From JBFHIJ01 sp963678775 (GTDB lineage: Bacteria; Bacteroidota; Ignavibacteria; Kapaibacteriales; UBA2268), in assembly GCA_963678775.2 (NCBI GenBank), contig CAXXGR010000010.1, positions 310,001 through 374,000 on the forward strand: a DNA stretch of 64,000 nucleotides. The letters are read 5' to 3'. Within the stretch, counting starts at the first letter, position 1; every line of letters starts with the position of its first letter. Below, piece by piece: positions 8,018-16,996 of this stretch. Position numbers and translations under genes: made by a program. A model generated the notes under the pieces. That model was not told where the DNA came from. It saw only the letters and a list, made by a program, of their open reading frames with translations, and made no database searches.

Positions 8018-10525
8018 ATGAAAAAAGCAGTTATTATGGCAGGTGGTTTTGGTACTCGTTTGAGGCCATTGACTATGACAATTCCTAAACCTATGGTTCC
8101 TATTATAAACATGCCTATGATGGAACATATTACAAACTTACTAAAGAATAACGGAATTACAGAAATAGTTTCTTTGCTTTATTTTCAACCTGATAAGATT
8201 ACTGATTATTTTGAAAATGGTGCTAAATACGGTATCAATATGAATTATGTGCAAGCTCAAGCTGACTACGGGACTGCAGGTAGTGTCAAAAATGCACATG
8301 AGTTTTTAAACGAACGATTTATTATCATCAGTGGCGATGTCCTTACAGATTTTGATTTGAATAAGGCTATCAAGTTCCATGAGGAAAAAAAATCAAAAGC
8401 TACATTGCTGCTAACACGAGTGGAAAGACCTCTTCAATATGGTATTGTAATGACAGATGACGATGGACGAATCACCAGATTTCTAGAAAAGCCTTCTTGG
8501 GGGCAAGTGTTTTCAGATACAATAAATACAGGTATTTACATTTTAGAGCCTGAAGTATTAGATTTGATTCCATATCAAGAAGATTTTGATTTTAGTAAAG
8601 ATTTATTCCCTATGATGCTTTCTAAAAATATGCCACTGTATGGATTCATCGCCGATGGATATTGGAAAGATGTGGGTAACCTGAATGAATACCAAGCCGG
8701 TCAGGCAGATGCTTTGGCGGGTAAGTTAAACTTAGCTGTAAGTGGCTATAACATGGGCGAAAGTAAAGTCCATGAATCAGCAAGCATTGCTCCATCTGCT
8801 AGACTGGAAGGTAATAATGTAGTTGGCAAAAATGTTAAAATTCATGAGCAGGCAGTTGTCAGAAATAGTGTCATAGGTGATAATGCTACTATCGGTACAG
8901 GCTCCATATTAACTAATGTAACATTGTGGGACAATGTAAGTATTGGGGACTTCTGTGAATTGACAGATGACGTGATTTGTAGTGGATCTCAGATCGGAGA
9001 TTCAGTTACTATTTCAGAAAATGTTTTTGTTTCTGAAGATTGCCAAATCGATGATTCCGCTACACTAAATTCAAATATCAAGTTATGGCCTGGTAAAAAA
9101 GTTGAAGCAGGATCGTTTTTAGCTACTTCGATGGTGCAAGAGCAGAAGTGGTTAAAAGAACTTTTCACTGATGCAAGAATTTCCGGCTCATCGAACATAG
9201 AAATAAATCCGGAATTTGGAGCAAAATTGGGCTCGGCTTTAGGGCTTACACTCGATAAAAAAGCAAATATTTTAGTGAGTAGAGATGCTCATAACGTTTC
9301 GCGTATAGTCAAAAGAGCAATTTCCGCAGGTGCTGCATCAGTAGGTGTAAATATTAGTGACTTGCAGGTGGTTTCTATACCTCAAACCAGGCAAGAACTC
9401 AGAACAGGCCGCTATGATGCAGGTGTCCATGTTCGTAGATCACCGAGAAATCCAAATAATACAGATATTATAATTTTTAGTAAAGACGGAAGAGATTTTT
9501 CACTAAATAGCACACAAAAAGTAGAACGCTATTTCTTTGGTGAAGAAATAAAAAGAGTAATTCCTGATGAAGTTGGAATTATTAAATATCCTGAGAGAGC
9601 GAACGAAATTTATTTAAATAGATTTATTGAATCTCTAAACGAAGCAGATATAAAAGAAAGAAAATTTAGACTGATTATGGATTATTCCTTCGGTCTGGCT
9701 TCTACTATTTTACCTAGTATTTTGGGTAGATTGGGAGCAGAAGTAATTTCTTTGAATAACTATGTAGACACTGCTCGTTATCATCCGGATCCAACAGCTG
9801 ATGTTTCGGGTACAGATGATACAGGCAAAATGATGCGTTCTTTGGGGTACGACTTAGGATTTAGAATAGAATCAGGTGCAGAAAAAGTATCTTTGATCGA
9901 TGAAAGAGGAGTATGGTATTCACCTGACAGACTGCTTACCATAGTAACTAAATTATTTTTAGACACACACCGTGAGAGAGAGCCTTATAAAATAGCTATT
10001 TCTATATGCGCTTCTAAGGAAGTTGATGAGATAGTAAAGGACTATGACGTAGAGCTTGTAAGGATTAAAAACTCTCACTCAGCCATGATGGATGCAACTC
10101 TGGATCCTGAAGTCATCTTTGTAGGCGGTGTTTATGGTGGGTTTATCTTCAGAGGATTCATTTTTGCTTCTGATGGTATGTTTACTGTTGGTCAAATCCT
10201 TGAAATGTTATCTAAAACTAAATATAAGGTTTGGGAACTCGACGAAATGCTTCCAAGAAGAAGACAGCATTCTATGGAAGTAAATGTGAATTGGAATGCC
10301 AAAGGAAAAGTAATGCGCAAAGCAATGGAGTATACCGAAGATATGGATAGAGAGCTAATCGAAGGTGTCAAGGTTCATTACGAAAATGGTGATTGTGTAT
10401 TAATGCTACCTGCCAAAGAAAAAGGTACATTTACTGTAATAGGTGAAAGTGAGCAGTACGATCAAGCTATTGCTTTAGCTAAAAAATACTCTAATCTAAT
10501 CAATCAGTGGAAAGAAGATTTGTAA
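8018..10525 (+). CDS. Sugar-1-phosphate nucleotidyltransferase (mannose-1-P guanylyltransferase-like) with degenerate phosphomannomutase domain
   Basis: An 835-residue three-part protein. Residues 1-235 are a nucleotidyltransferase with GGFGTRLRPLT (9-19), KPM (24-26), the SGDVLTDFD metal site (105-113) and FLEKP (155-159). Residues 250-375 are left-handed beta-helix hexapeptide repeats. Residues 380-830 have the fold pattern of phosphomannomutases. In the last part the phosphoserine loop TASHNP is replaced by RRSPRNP (473-479), and the metal loop DGDADR is replaced by ESGAEK (618-623), so mutase activity is doubtful. Similar fusions with altered loops are known in cyanobacteria and other phyla. 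Likely product GDP-mannose or another NDP-sugar. AGAGGT precedes the ATG by 6 bases. Confidence 0.88.
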   Translation: MKKAVIMAGGFGTRLRPLTMTIPKPMVPIINMPMMEHITNLLKNNGITEIVSLLYFQPDKITDYFENGAKYGINMNYVQAQADYGTAGSVKNAHEFLNERFIIISGDVLTDFDLNKAIKFHEEKKSKATLLLTRVERPLQYGIVMTDDDGRITRFLEKPSWGQVFSDTINTGIYILEPEVLDLIPYQEDFDFSKDLFPMMLSKNMPLYGFIADGYWKDVGNLNEYQAGQADALAGKLNLAVSGYNMGESKVHESASIAPSARLEGNNVVGKNVKIHEQAVVRNSVIGDNATIGTGSILTNVTLWDNVSIGDFCELTDDVICSGSQIGDSVTISENVFVSEDCQIDDSATLNSNIKLWPGKKVEAGSFLATSMVQEQKWLKELFTDARISGSSNIEINPEFGAKLGSALGLTLDKKANILVSRDAHNVSRIVKRAISAGAASVGVNISDLQVVSIPQTRQELRTGRYDAGVHVRRSPRNPNNTDIIIFSKDGRDFSLNSTQKVERYFFGEEIKRVIPDEVGIIKYPERANEIYLNRFIESLNEADIKERKFRLIMDYSFGLASTILPSILGRLGAEVISLNNYVDTARYHPDPTADVSGTDDTGKMMRSLGYDLGFRIESGAEKVSLIDERGVWYSPDRLLTIVTKLFLDTHREREPYKIAISICASKEVDEIVKDYDVELVRIKNSHSAMMDATLDPEVIFVGGVYGGFIFRGFIFASDGMFTVGQILEMLSKTKYKVWELDEMLPRRRQHSMEVNVNWNAKGKVMRKAMEYTEDMDRELIEGVKVHYENGDCVLMLPAKEKGTFTVIGESEQYDQAIALAKKYSNLINQWKEDL

Positions 10526-10573
10526 TTTTTCTGTATTTCTCTATAATTTTTACTATTTTTGTTTTTGTCTATA

Positions 10574-10602
10574 GCCCGTTGTTGCATAAAATCAATAACG
10601 GG
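10574..10602 (+). terminator. Possible terminator after the nucleotidyltransferase gene
   Basis: Inverted repeat CCCGTTGTTG (10574-10583) / CAATAACGGG (10593-10602) with one mismatch and a 9-base loop, followed by the A/T tract TATATTTTA. The tail is not a pure T-run, so termination may be weak. Confidence 0.45.
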
Positions 10603-10645
10603 TATATTTTAGTGGAATGTTTAAAACAGTCTTACCGGATAAATT

Positions 10646-11110
10646 ATGAAAATTACTGAAATATTAAATAAAGAAACGCTTGCTGTCAGAGTAAAAGCAA
10701 AAAATAAAGAAGAATCTCTTAAAATCTTAGTTGACATTGCAGCCAAGTCCGGAAAGATAATTGATTTAGAGAAAGCTCTGCAAGAAGTCTTTGCCAGAGA
10801 GGAAGTAATGTCCACCGGAGTTGGTGAAGGCATCGCCCTTCCACATGCAAAAACTAATGCTGTAGAATCGCAAATCGCAGCCTGTATTACACTTGAAGAA
10901 CCTATAGATTTCGATTCTCTTGATGGTGAGCCTGTAAATATATTATTTTTGCTACTAGGTAGAGAAGACAACGTCGGTGCTCATCTAAGAATGCTTAGTA
11001 AAATATCTCGACTCATGAATAACGATTCTTTCAAAGCTCAGCTAATTTCAGCAAATTCTGTAGAGCAGTTAGAAAAAATATTTGTCACTATGGACGAAGG
11101 TGATAAGTAA
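10646..11110 (+). CDS. PTS EIIA type-2 (fructose/Ntr) domain protein
   Basis: A 154-residue single-domain EIIA of the fructose/mannitol-Ntr type. The phospho-accepting His is H67 in GEGIALPHAKT, preceded by the usual REEVMSTGVG. The C-terminal half has the LLLGREDNVGAHLRMLSKISRLM pattern (shortened here to its key residues L-G-H-L-L). No EIIB, EIIC, HPr or EI is nearby, so a regulatory role like PtsN is more likely than sugar transport. The gene sits 120 bases after the nucleotidyltransferase and is followed by a one-base gap to an unknown gene, then a glycosyltransferase. That suggests a link to cell-surface sugar metabolism, which is inference. Confidence 0.87.
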   Translation: MKITEILNKETLAVRVKAKNKEESLKILVDIAAKSGKIIDLEKALQEVFAREEVMSTGVGEGIALPHAKTNAVESQIAACITLEEPIDFDSLDGEPVNILFLLLGREDNVGAHLRMLSKISRLMNNDSFKAQLISANSVEQLEKIFVTMDEGDK

Positions 11111-11111
11111 A

Positions 11112-11519
11112 ATGCGTCTTATTTTGGTTCTAAATGGGTACGAAGAAAACTATTTGAAAACACATGGATTCTCGCAGAAAGATACCAAAGTAATAAAATT
11201 TGACGAAAAGAAACTTGCTTCTCCATCAACAGTGATAAAATTGATAAATGAAGGTGGATATAAAGAATTTTATGTTGCTTCCAGAGAGCTTGCTCTGCAA
11301 CGTTTTAAGACATTCATCAAGTTTTATGTGATGATATCAAGAGCAACTAAGGGTGGTGTAATAGATGAATACGGCGCTTCAGATTTATATACTCTACCTA
11401 AATTATTACTTAAAGACTTACCACTGCTTGGACTTGAGATAGTTATCAGTGCTATTGTAGTTACATACTCATATATTAAATTCCCGCTGATGAAATGGTT
11501 ACTCAAAAAGAAAACTTAA
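11112..11519 (+). CDS. Hypothetical membrane-anchored protein between PTS IIA and GT4
   Basis: Not recognised. The 135-residue protein begins with a beta-alpha pattern (MRLILVLNGYEE), has a soluble, basic middle, and ends in one hydrophobic segment (about 105-130) with a Lys-rich tail. The start at 11112 is preferred over an upstream in-frame ATG at 11082, which lies within the PTS gene; AAGGTGA lies 9 bases upstream of 11112. The end overlaps the glycosyltransferase start by 25 bases, so the two are likely translated together. It could be an accessory protein for that glycosyltransferase; there is no direct evidence. Confidence 0.6.
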   Translation: MRLILVLNGYEENYLKTHGFSQKDTKVIKFDEKKLASPSTVIKLINEGGYKEFYVASRELALQRFKTFIKFYVMISRATKGGVIDEYGASDLYTLPKLLLKDLPLLGLEIVISAIVVTYSYIKFPLMKWLLKKKT

Positions 11520-12694
11520 AAATAATGTTCTGGCGAACTGATTACTATGGTGCTATCACCGAAGGTGGTGTGGCTTCATTGCATCTTGGTTTGATTAATG
11601 GTTTCAGAAAAATGGGTCATACTTGTTCCTATGTATCTTCAGGTCGAATGATACTACCGGAAGATGTAAATTATCACTTTATTCCGCACAATAAGTTACT
11701 CAAAAACTTTCCTGAAGTACTTAATTTACCTTATAATAATAGATCATTTGCTCAACTCAAAAAAATAATAGAAATAGAAAAACCTGATTTTATTCTTCAG
11801 CATAATCATGATTTTAATTATGGTGGTGCTTTGGTTAGAAGGAAATTAGGTATTCCATTATTATTGCATTGCGACGGAGTCGAGTATTGGATTAAAAAGA
11901 ACTGGGGTAAGTTATACTTCGGTAAATTGCTCAAATGGGCTGAGGAGATGCAATGGGATGCTGCAGATGCCATCTTTGTACCATCAGCCAATGTTAAGAA
12001 ACAAATGGTTGAATTAGGAGTAAATGGCGCTAAAATAGTAATCAATCCAAATGCCGTAGATCCGGATATCTTTTCACCTGATTTATCTGGGATTGACATT
12101 CGCAATCAGTACAAGATAAAGAATAAATTTATTTGTGGATTTGTTGGTACTTTTGGTAGATGGCACGGAGTAGATTATTTAGCTGAATCTGTAAAATATA
12201 TCAAAGAGAAGCTCCCTGATGCATTTATTTTATTTGTTGGCGATGGTGAGTTACGTCCAAAAATAGAAGAGATTTTAGATAAGCATGATCCTAAAAGAGA
12301 AAATTCTCTTGTCACAGGATTAGTGCCTTACAAAGAAGTTCCCAAATATATGGCTGCTTGCGATGTTTTATTAACTCCATGTGTTGGCAATGAAGAAGGA
12401 ACAGATTTTTTTAATAGCCCAATTAAACTGTTTGAATATATGGCTATGAAAAAGCCTGTTATAGCTACAGATATTGGCCAGCAAGGCGAAATATTTAGAC
12501 ATAATGAAAATGGAATTCTAATAGACGAAAGAAATCCTGCGCAGATATTTGAAGCTATACAATTACTCCATGACAATAATGAATTAGCTGAACGAATTTC
12601 TGAGACTGCAAGGGAAGAAGTGCTTGAAAAGTACGACTGGAGAGTAAACTGTAATAGATTTATAGATGCTTATGACAAGACTATAAATCAATAA
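11495..12694 (+). CDS. Glycosyltransferase family 4 (GT-B fold)
   Basis: A 399-residue retaining glycosyltransferase. The N-terminal half has GGVASLHLGLINGFRKMGH, typical of the acceptor domain. The C-terminal half has FVGTFGRWHGVDYL and the donor-site pattern with FFNSPIKLFEYMAMKKPVIATDIG, where the first Glu of the usual E-x7-E is replaced in part. The product is cytoplasmic with no membrane segment. The ATG at 11495 overlaps the previous gene; a second ATG at 11525 is possible. It converges on the LtaS-like gene with a 7-base overlap of ends. The sugar donor and acceptor are unknown; surface polysaccharide or glycolipid is most likely. Confidence 0.87.
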   Translation: MVTQKENLKIMFWRTDYYGAITEGGVASLHLGLINGFRKMGHTCSYVSSGRMILPEDVNYHFIPHNKLLKNFPEVLNLPYNNRSFAQLKKIIEIEKPDFILQHNHDFNYGGALVRRKLGIPLLLHCDGVEYWIKKNWGKLYFGKLLKWAEEMQWDAADAIFVPSANVKKQMVELGVNGAKIVINPNAVDPDIFSPDLSGIDIRNQYKIKNKFICGFVGTFGRWHGVDYLAESVKYIKEKLPDAFILFVGDGELRPKIEEILDKHDPKRENSLVTGLVPYKEVPKYMAACDVLLTPCVGNEEGTDFFNSPIKLFEYMAMKKPVIATDIGQQGEIFRHNENGILIDERNPAQIFEAIQLLHDNNELAERISETAREEVLEKYDWRVNCNRFIDAYDKTINQ

Positions 12695-14628
12695 CTATCC
12701 TCAGATACTTTCATTTTAAATATCATATCATTACCTAATAGATAAAGAGCGTGCATTTTTCGTTTCAAATCTTGTAGCACTTGAGTGGAGTCATTTGCAT
12801 AGTCAAACTTGTTGTTTTCAGATTTATATTTATATAATGACGAATTACTCCCTAATCTATCTATCAAATACCAATTATCATAAATAAAACCTAACTTCCC
12901 GCCTTCCTGAAAAATTGCAAAACCAGTTTCATTATTATCAAAAGACAAAATATTATGGCTAAAACTTGTTGTATTATGGCTGATTTTTAAAGCACCCAAG
13001 ATAATCTCTGAAATATCAATATGTGATGTAATATTTTGCCTATCTTCATGCTTCAAAAGTTTAGGAGCATAAATAATAAGTGGTACATGTGTTGCACTCA
13101 AATCAAAATCGTAAATTGCATCTTGTGGTATACCATGGTCAGCAGTTATTACAAAAATAGTATTTTCAAAATATTTTTCTTGAGAAGCTAATTCGAAAAA
13201 ATGCTCCAAAGCCCAGTCTGTATAAAGAAAAGTGTCATCAAAATGTTCGTTTTTAACTTCAGGTATTATCCATGGACCATGGTTATTGGTTGACAAGATA
13301 GTTGCAAAAAATGGCTTTTCCAATAGTGACAATGTCTGATTCATCTTTTCAAATAATCTATGGTCAGGCACGCCTAAGCTGCTGAGTGATTCGCTTTCGT
13401 CAAAGTCTAACTCCGATATTATTTTGTCTGTGCCATTGATAGACATAAATCCACCCATATTATCGAAGTTTGGCACATGAGAGACACCAAAGTAAGTCTT
13501 GTAGCCATTTTGTTTTAGTATCAAAGGGAGAGATGTAAATTTTTGCCTACCTTCGGTTCGTTTCATCACATTGCCTACATGTGAATTGGGCATCCCTGAA
13601 ATGGAAGAAAACAGCCCCATGTATGTGTGAAAGCCATTACTGTAACAGTTTTTAAAATTAATTGATTGCTTAGATAATCTATCGATAAACAAATCATAAC
13701 CTTGAGACAAATGCATTTCGATCTTTTTCTGTGAGAATGATTCTAATAACAAAAGCACAACATTATATTTATTTTGAGGCGAATCTGGGTAAGTGTATTT
13801 TCTTAGTGGAAAGTTAATTGAGATAGAAGAACTATCCTTTATCAAGGTTTCTGCAATTAGTTTTGCTTGTTCTACATCTTTAATTGATAAGTGTTTTTTA
13901 TAATTCAAACCATCAGTTTTATGTGAAATGTCATCTACTAATGTAAAGACATAGTTTAAGGCTAATTGGTTAGCTCTTGTATACTCAGAGAAGAAAGCAT
14001 GTCCCCAGCGTAGAGGTGTTTTGATTTCCAAAGTTCCTCTAAGCCCTATAATACTTAGAAAAATAACAAAAACAAAGCTTACAAATTGGAATGGAAATAT
14101 TCTAGTACTATAGTCAATTAAGAATATTGAAGTCAATTTTCTAAACATAAAAAAAAGACTAAATAATACTAATACAGAAAATAGAATCAAGGGGATGATC
14201 GGGTAGGATTCCCAAATCATTTTTATAACAAAAGCAGGATTTTCAAATGTGTTTAAAGTATACGCGTTAAGTCTTATGTGGAAATAGTCAAAATAATAAA
14301 ATTCAATAATGCCAAGCAAAATAAATATATAAGCAGAAAAACTCAGATAATATTTTGCAAAAGTGCGACCGGCTCTTTCTAATTTGAAGAAATATAAAAT
14401 ATATGCTACCAAATAATAAGCTAAAAGCAAGTATAAAGCTGAACGAACATCAAACCTAATGGCTACAAAAAAAGACTTTACCAATACTAATGAAGGTACT
14501 TCTGAAAAATACTCTAAATTTAGTAATACTAATGAAGCTCTTTGCAAAATAAAAATAGAAATAAATATCAACAATACAAGCACACAATGCTTAAAAAAAG
14601 AATCAAAGATTCTATTCAAGATAATCAT
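12688..14628 (-). CDS. LtaS-like membrane sulfatase/phosphoglycerol transferase family protein
   Basis: A 646-residue protein with about five N-terminal membrane segments (residues 10-190) and a C-terminal extracytoplasmic alkaline-phosphatase-superfamily domain (280-640). Family motifs are NVVLLLLESFS (metal-binding Glu), YSNGFHTYMGLFSSISGMP (nucleophile region with Thr), STNNHGPW and FVITADHG. Gram-positive LtaS makes lipoteichoic acid. Gram-negative relatives add phosphoglycerol or phosphoethanolamine to glycans or lipid A, the likelier role here. It is the last gene of the ispE-glgA group, starting 12 bases after glgA. Confidence 0.87.
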   Translation of the reverse strand: MIILNRIFDSFFKHCVLVLLIFISIFILQRASLVLLNLEYFSEVPSLVLVKSFFVAIRFDVRSALYLLLAYYLVAYILYFFKLERAGRTFAKYYLSFSAYIFILLGIIEFYYFDYFHIRLNAYTLNTFENPAFVIKMIWESYPIIPLILFSVLVLFSLFFMFRKLTSIFLIDYSTRIFPFQFVSFVFVIFLSIIGLRGTLEIKTPLRWGHAFFSEYTRANQLALNYVFTLVDDISHKTDGLNYKKHLSIKDVEQAKLIAETLIKDSSSISINFPLRKYTYPDSPQNKYNVVLLLLESFSQKKIEMHLSQGYDLFIDRLSKQSINFKNCYSNGFHTYMGLFSSISGMPNSHVGNVMKRTEGRQKFTSLPLILKQNGYKTYFGVSHVPNFDNMGGFMSINGTDKIISELDFDESESLSSLGVPDHRLFEKMNQTLSLLEKPFFATILSTNNHGPWIIPEVKNEHFDDTFLYTDWALEHFFELASQEKYFENTIFVITADHGIPQDAIYDFDLSATHVPLIIYAPKLLKHEDRQNITSHIDISEIILGALKISHNTTSFSHNILSFDNNETGFAIFQEGGKLGFIYDNWYLIDRLGSNSSLYKYKSENNKFDYANDSTQVLQDLKRKMHALYLLGNDMIFKMKVSEDSY

Positions 14629-14640
14629 CGTTTTTCCAAC

Positions 14641-16110
14641 CTATTTAACTTTTTCCAATGCCCATTTAAAAACTTTCAAATATTCTAACGCGGAACTACC
14701 TGAGGAGAAGTTGGTCTGCATTGCATTCTTTCGTATTAAATCCCAGTGACTTTTATTCTTATATAAAGAAAGAGCTCTTCTAATAGCAAAACTAAAATCT
14801 TCAGCATTATACTGCCAAAACAAAAAGCCGGTACCTTCTTCGGTATCATAGTTGTATTCAGTAACTGTATCAGCCAGTCCTCCGGTCATTCTTACTATCG
14901 GTATTGTTCCATATTTCATCGCGTACATTTGCGTAAGTCCGCAAGGTTCATATCGAGATGGCACCATAAGGAAATCGCTTGCAGCAATTAGTTTGTGTGA
15001 TTGAGCATTATTATAACCGATATAAGTCAGAGCATCTTTTGGGTATCGCCAACTCAGATAGCGGAAAAAGTGCTCATAATTGTCTTCACCAGAGCCTACT
15101 AAAATAAATCTAAACTGTCCGGATTGTAAGTATGATTCAAGTTTATTCATAAGTAAATCAATACCTTTTTGCTCTGCTAACCGGGAAACCATTCCAATTA
15201 CTGGTTTATCTAAATCATCGTCCTCGGTGAGTCCAAAACTTTGAAGATATTTATGCTTATTGATTACTTTTTTAGATAGAGTCTTTTGGTTGTATTGTTC
15301 ATAAATAGAAATATCAAACTGAGGATTCCATTCATCGTAGTACACACCATTTAGTATTCCAATTAAATCAGCACCTCTTAAATTCAAGAATTCCTGCAAG
15401 CCTTCGCTGTAGTATGGCCATCTTATTTCTTTAGCATAAGTAGGACTGACAGTAGTAATTTTATCGGCAAACATAATACCTGTTTTCATAGCATTTACAC
15501 CACCATTAAGTTCAAACCAGGAACCTGGATAAATCTCTTTCATTCCGAAACCTGAATATTCCATGGCAGATTCAGGATTAAACCATCCCTGATAAGCTAA
15601 ATTGTGGATAGTGTAAACACCAGCAGTTTTGTTAAATCTGTAATCATTGCTATAGTGAGACTTGAGAAAAGCTAAGGCAAATGCTGTATGAAAATCATGT
15701 GCATGAATTATGTCCGGTGTAAAATTTAAAGCTTTAGCAGCTTCAAAAATAGCTCTGCTAAAAAATATAAAACGTCTGTCATTATCTCCAAATTCGACAG
15801 AATCTCCATATATACCATCTCGATCAAAGTACTCATTATGCTCAACAAGGTACACAGGTACGTTGGAGTCCGGAAGAGTGCCTTGCCAAAGTCTTGCATA
15901 CTCGACCCAATAGCCCATAGGAACTATCAGAGTCAAATCTGTAGGAGTAAAGCCCCAGTGGTTTGTATCAATAAATCCATATTTAGGCATTATAACAATA
16001 GGATTTTGACCGAATTTTTGCCATTCCCTAGGTAGGGCGGCAGCTACGTCAGCTAACCCTCCGGCTTTTGCAAATGGATTTACTTCTGCTGAAGCTAATA
16101 ATATATTCAT
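14641..16110 (-). CDS. glgA: Glycogen synthase
   Basis: A 489-residue GT5 enzyme that extends alpha-1,4-glucan from ADP-glucose (or UDP-glucose). The N-terminus MNILLASAEVNPFAKAGGL contains the nucleotide-binding KAGGL (residues 15-19). HAHDFHTA and the TVSPTYAKEI region are conserved. The C-terminal donor site reads MVPSRYEPCGLTQMYAMKYGTIPIV with the E-P-C-G-L-x-Q signature. Length is normal for the family. It lies between ispE and the LtaS-like gene. No glgB, glgC or glgP is present in the window. Confidence 0.96.
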   Translation of the reverse strand: MNILLASAEVNPFAKAGGLADVAAALPREWQKFGQNPIVIMPKYGFIDTNHWGFTPTDLTLIVPMGYWVEYARLWQGTLPDSNVPVYLVEHNEYFDRDGIYGDSVEFGDNDRRFIFFSRAIFEAAKALNFTPDIIHAHDFHTAFALAFLKSHYSNDYRFNKTAGVYTIHNLAYQGWFNPESAMEYSGFGMKEIYPGSWFELNGGVNAMKTGIMFADKITTVSPTYAKEIRWPYYSEGLQEFLNLRGADLIGILNGVYYDEWNPQFDISIYEQYNQKTLSKKVINKHKYLQSFGLTEDDDLDKPVIGMVSRLAEQKGIDLLMNKLESYLQSGQFRFILVGSGEDNYEHFFRYLSWRYPKDALTYIGYNNAQSHKLIAASDFLMVPSRYEPCGLTQMYAMKYGTIPIVRMTGGLADTVTEYNYDTEEGTGFLFWQYNAEDFSFAIRRALSLYKNKSHWDLIRKNAMQTNFSSGSSALEYLKVFKWALEKVK

Positions 16111-16140
16111 AACACTTTATATTAATTCATACAAAACAAT

Positions 16141-16980
16141 CTAGTCTGCTAAGGAGACGGCTGTATAACAATCTTTGAAATGATGCCTCGCTTTTTCTAA
16201 CTTATCGACATCATAAAACATGCCAAATACAGTCGATCCACTACCTGACATCAATGCAAAACTAGCGTCATTATCATATAGAGTGTTTTTGATTTTATAT
16301 ATTTTAGGGAAAGTTTTAAACACGTAGTCTTCAAAATCATTTTTAAAATGTAAAATCATGTTTTCATTCAAGATTTTATTAGCTGTCAAAACCTTCGAGT
16401 AATCTGTGCCTTCTACTGTTAATTGTTGCCTATTTAAAGATTTATAAGCATGAGGAGTGGAAATGTGTATACCCGGATTGACTAATAAAATATGATAAGG
16501 GACTTTTAAATTAATATCAGTTAAAATCTCGCCTCTGCCTTTGGCTATGCACGCTTCACCATGTAAGAAGAAAGGCACATCCGAACCAATTTGAATGGCA
16601 AACTCAGATAACTTTTCTAAAGATAAACCCAAATCAAAAAGTTCATTGAGAGCTATAAGCGTGTAGGCGGCATTGCTACTGCCTCCACCAAGGCCTCCAC
16701 CCGTTGGTATATTCTTTTCGACGGAAATTTTACAAGATAAATCTTTTTCCACATATTTTTGAAGTAAGTAAGCTGCTTTATATATTAAATTATCCTCAAG
16801 TGGAATAACTATATTATTATCAAACGATATTTCATATTTTGCAGACTTAGAGAAATGCAATACGTCATGAATCTTTGTCTTGTAAAAAATCGTATTAATC
16901 TCATGGAAATTATCCGGTCTTTTATATAAGACTTCAAGTGACAAATTGACTTTAGCATAAGAATTTATTTTGTAGGACAT
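16141..16980 (-). CDS. ispE: 4-diphosphocytidyl-2-C-methyl-D-erythritol kinase
   Basis: A 279-residue GHMP kinase of the MEP isoprenoid pathway. It phosphorylates CDP-methylerythritol at the 2-hydroxyl. The N-terminus YAKVNLSLEVLYKRPDNFHEI carries the substrate-site K-N and H. The GHMP loop PTGGGLGGGSSNAA binds ATP. The C-terminal ALMSGSGSTVFG is the third family motif. Length is typical. It is the first gene of a leftward operon. Its start is only 16 bases from that of the divergent lipid-kinase gene, so each promoter must overlap the other gene; a TAAATTTG box on this strand lies at 17020-17013. Confidence 0.97.
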   Translation of the reverse strand: MSYKINSYAKVNLSLEVLYKRPDNFHEINTIFYKTKIHDVLHFSKSAKYEISFDNNIVIPLEDNLIYKAAYLLQKYVEKDLSCKISVEKNIPTGGGLGGGSSNAAYTLIALNELFDLGLSLEKLSEFAIQIGSDVPFFLHGEACIAKGRGEILTDINLKVPYHILLVNPGIHISTPHAYKSLNRQQLTVEGTDYSKVLTANKILNENMILHFKNDFEDYVFKTFPKIYKIKNTLYDNDASFALMSGSGSTVFGMFYDVDKLEKARHHFKDCYTAVSLAD

Positions 16981-16996
16981 ACTAGATTTTATTGTT

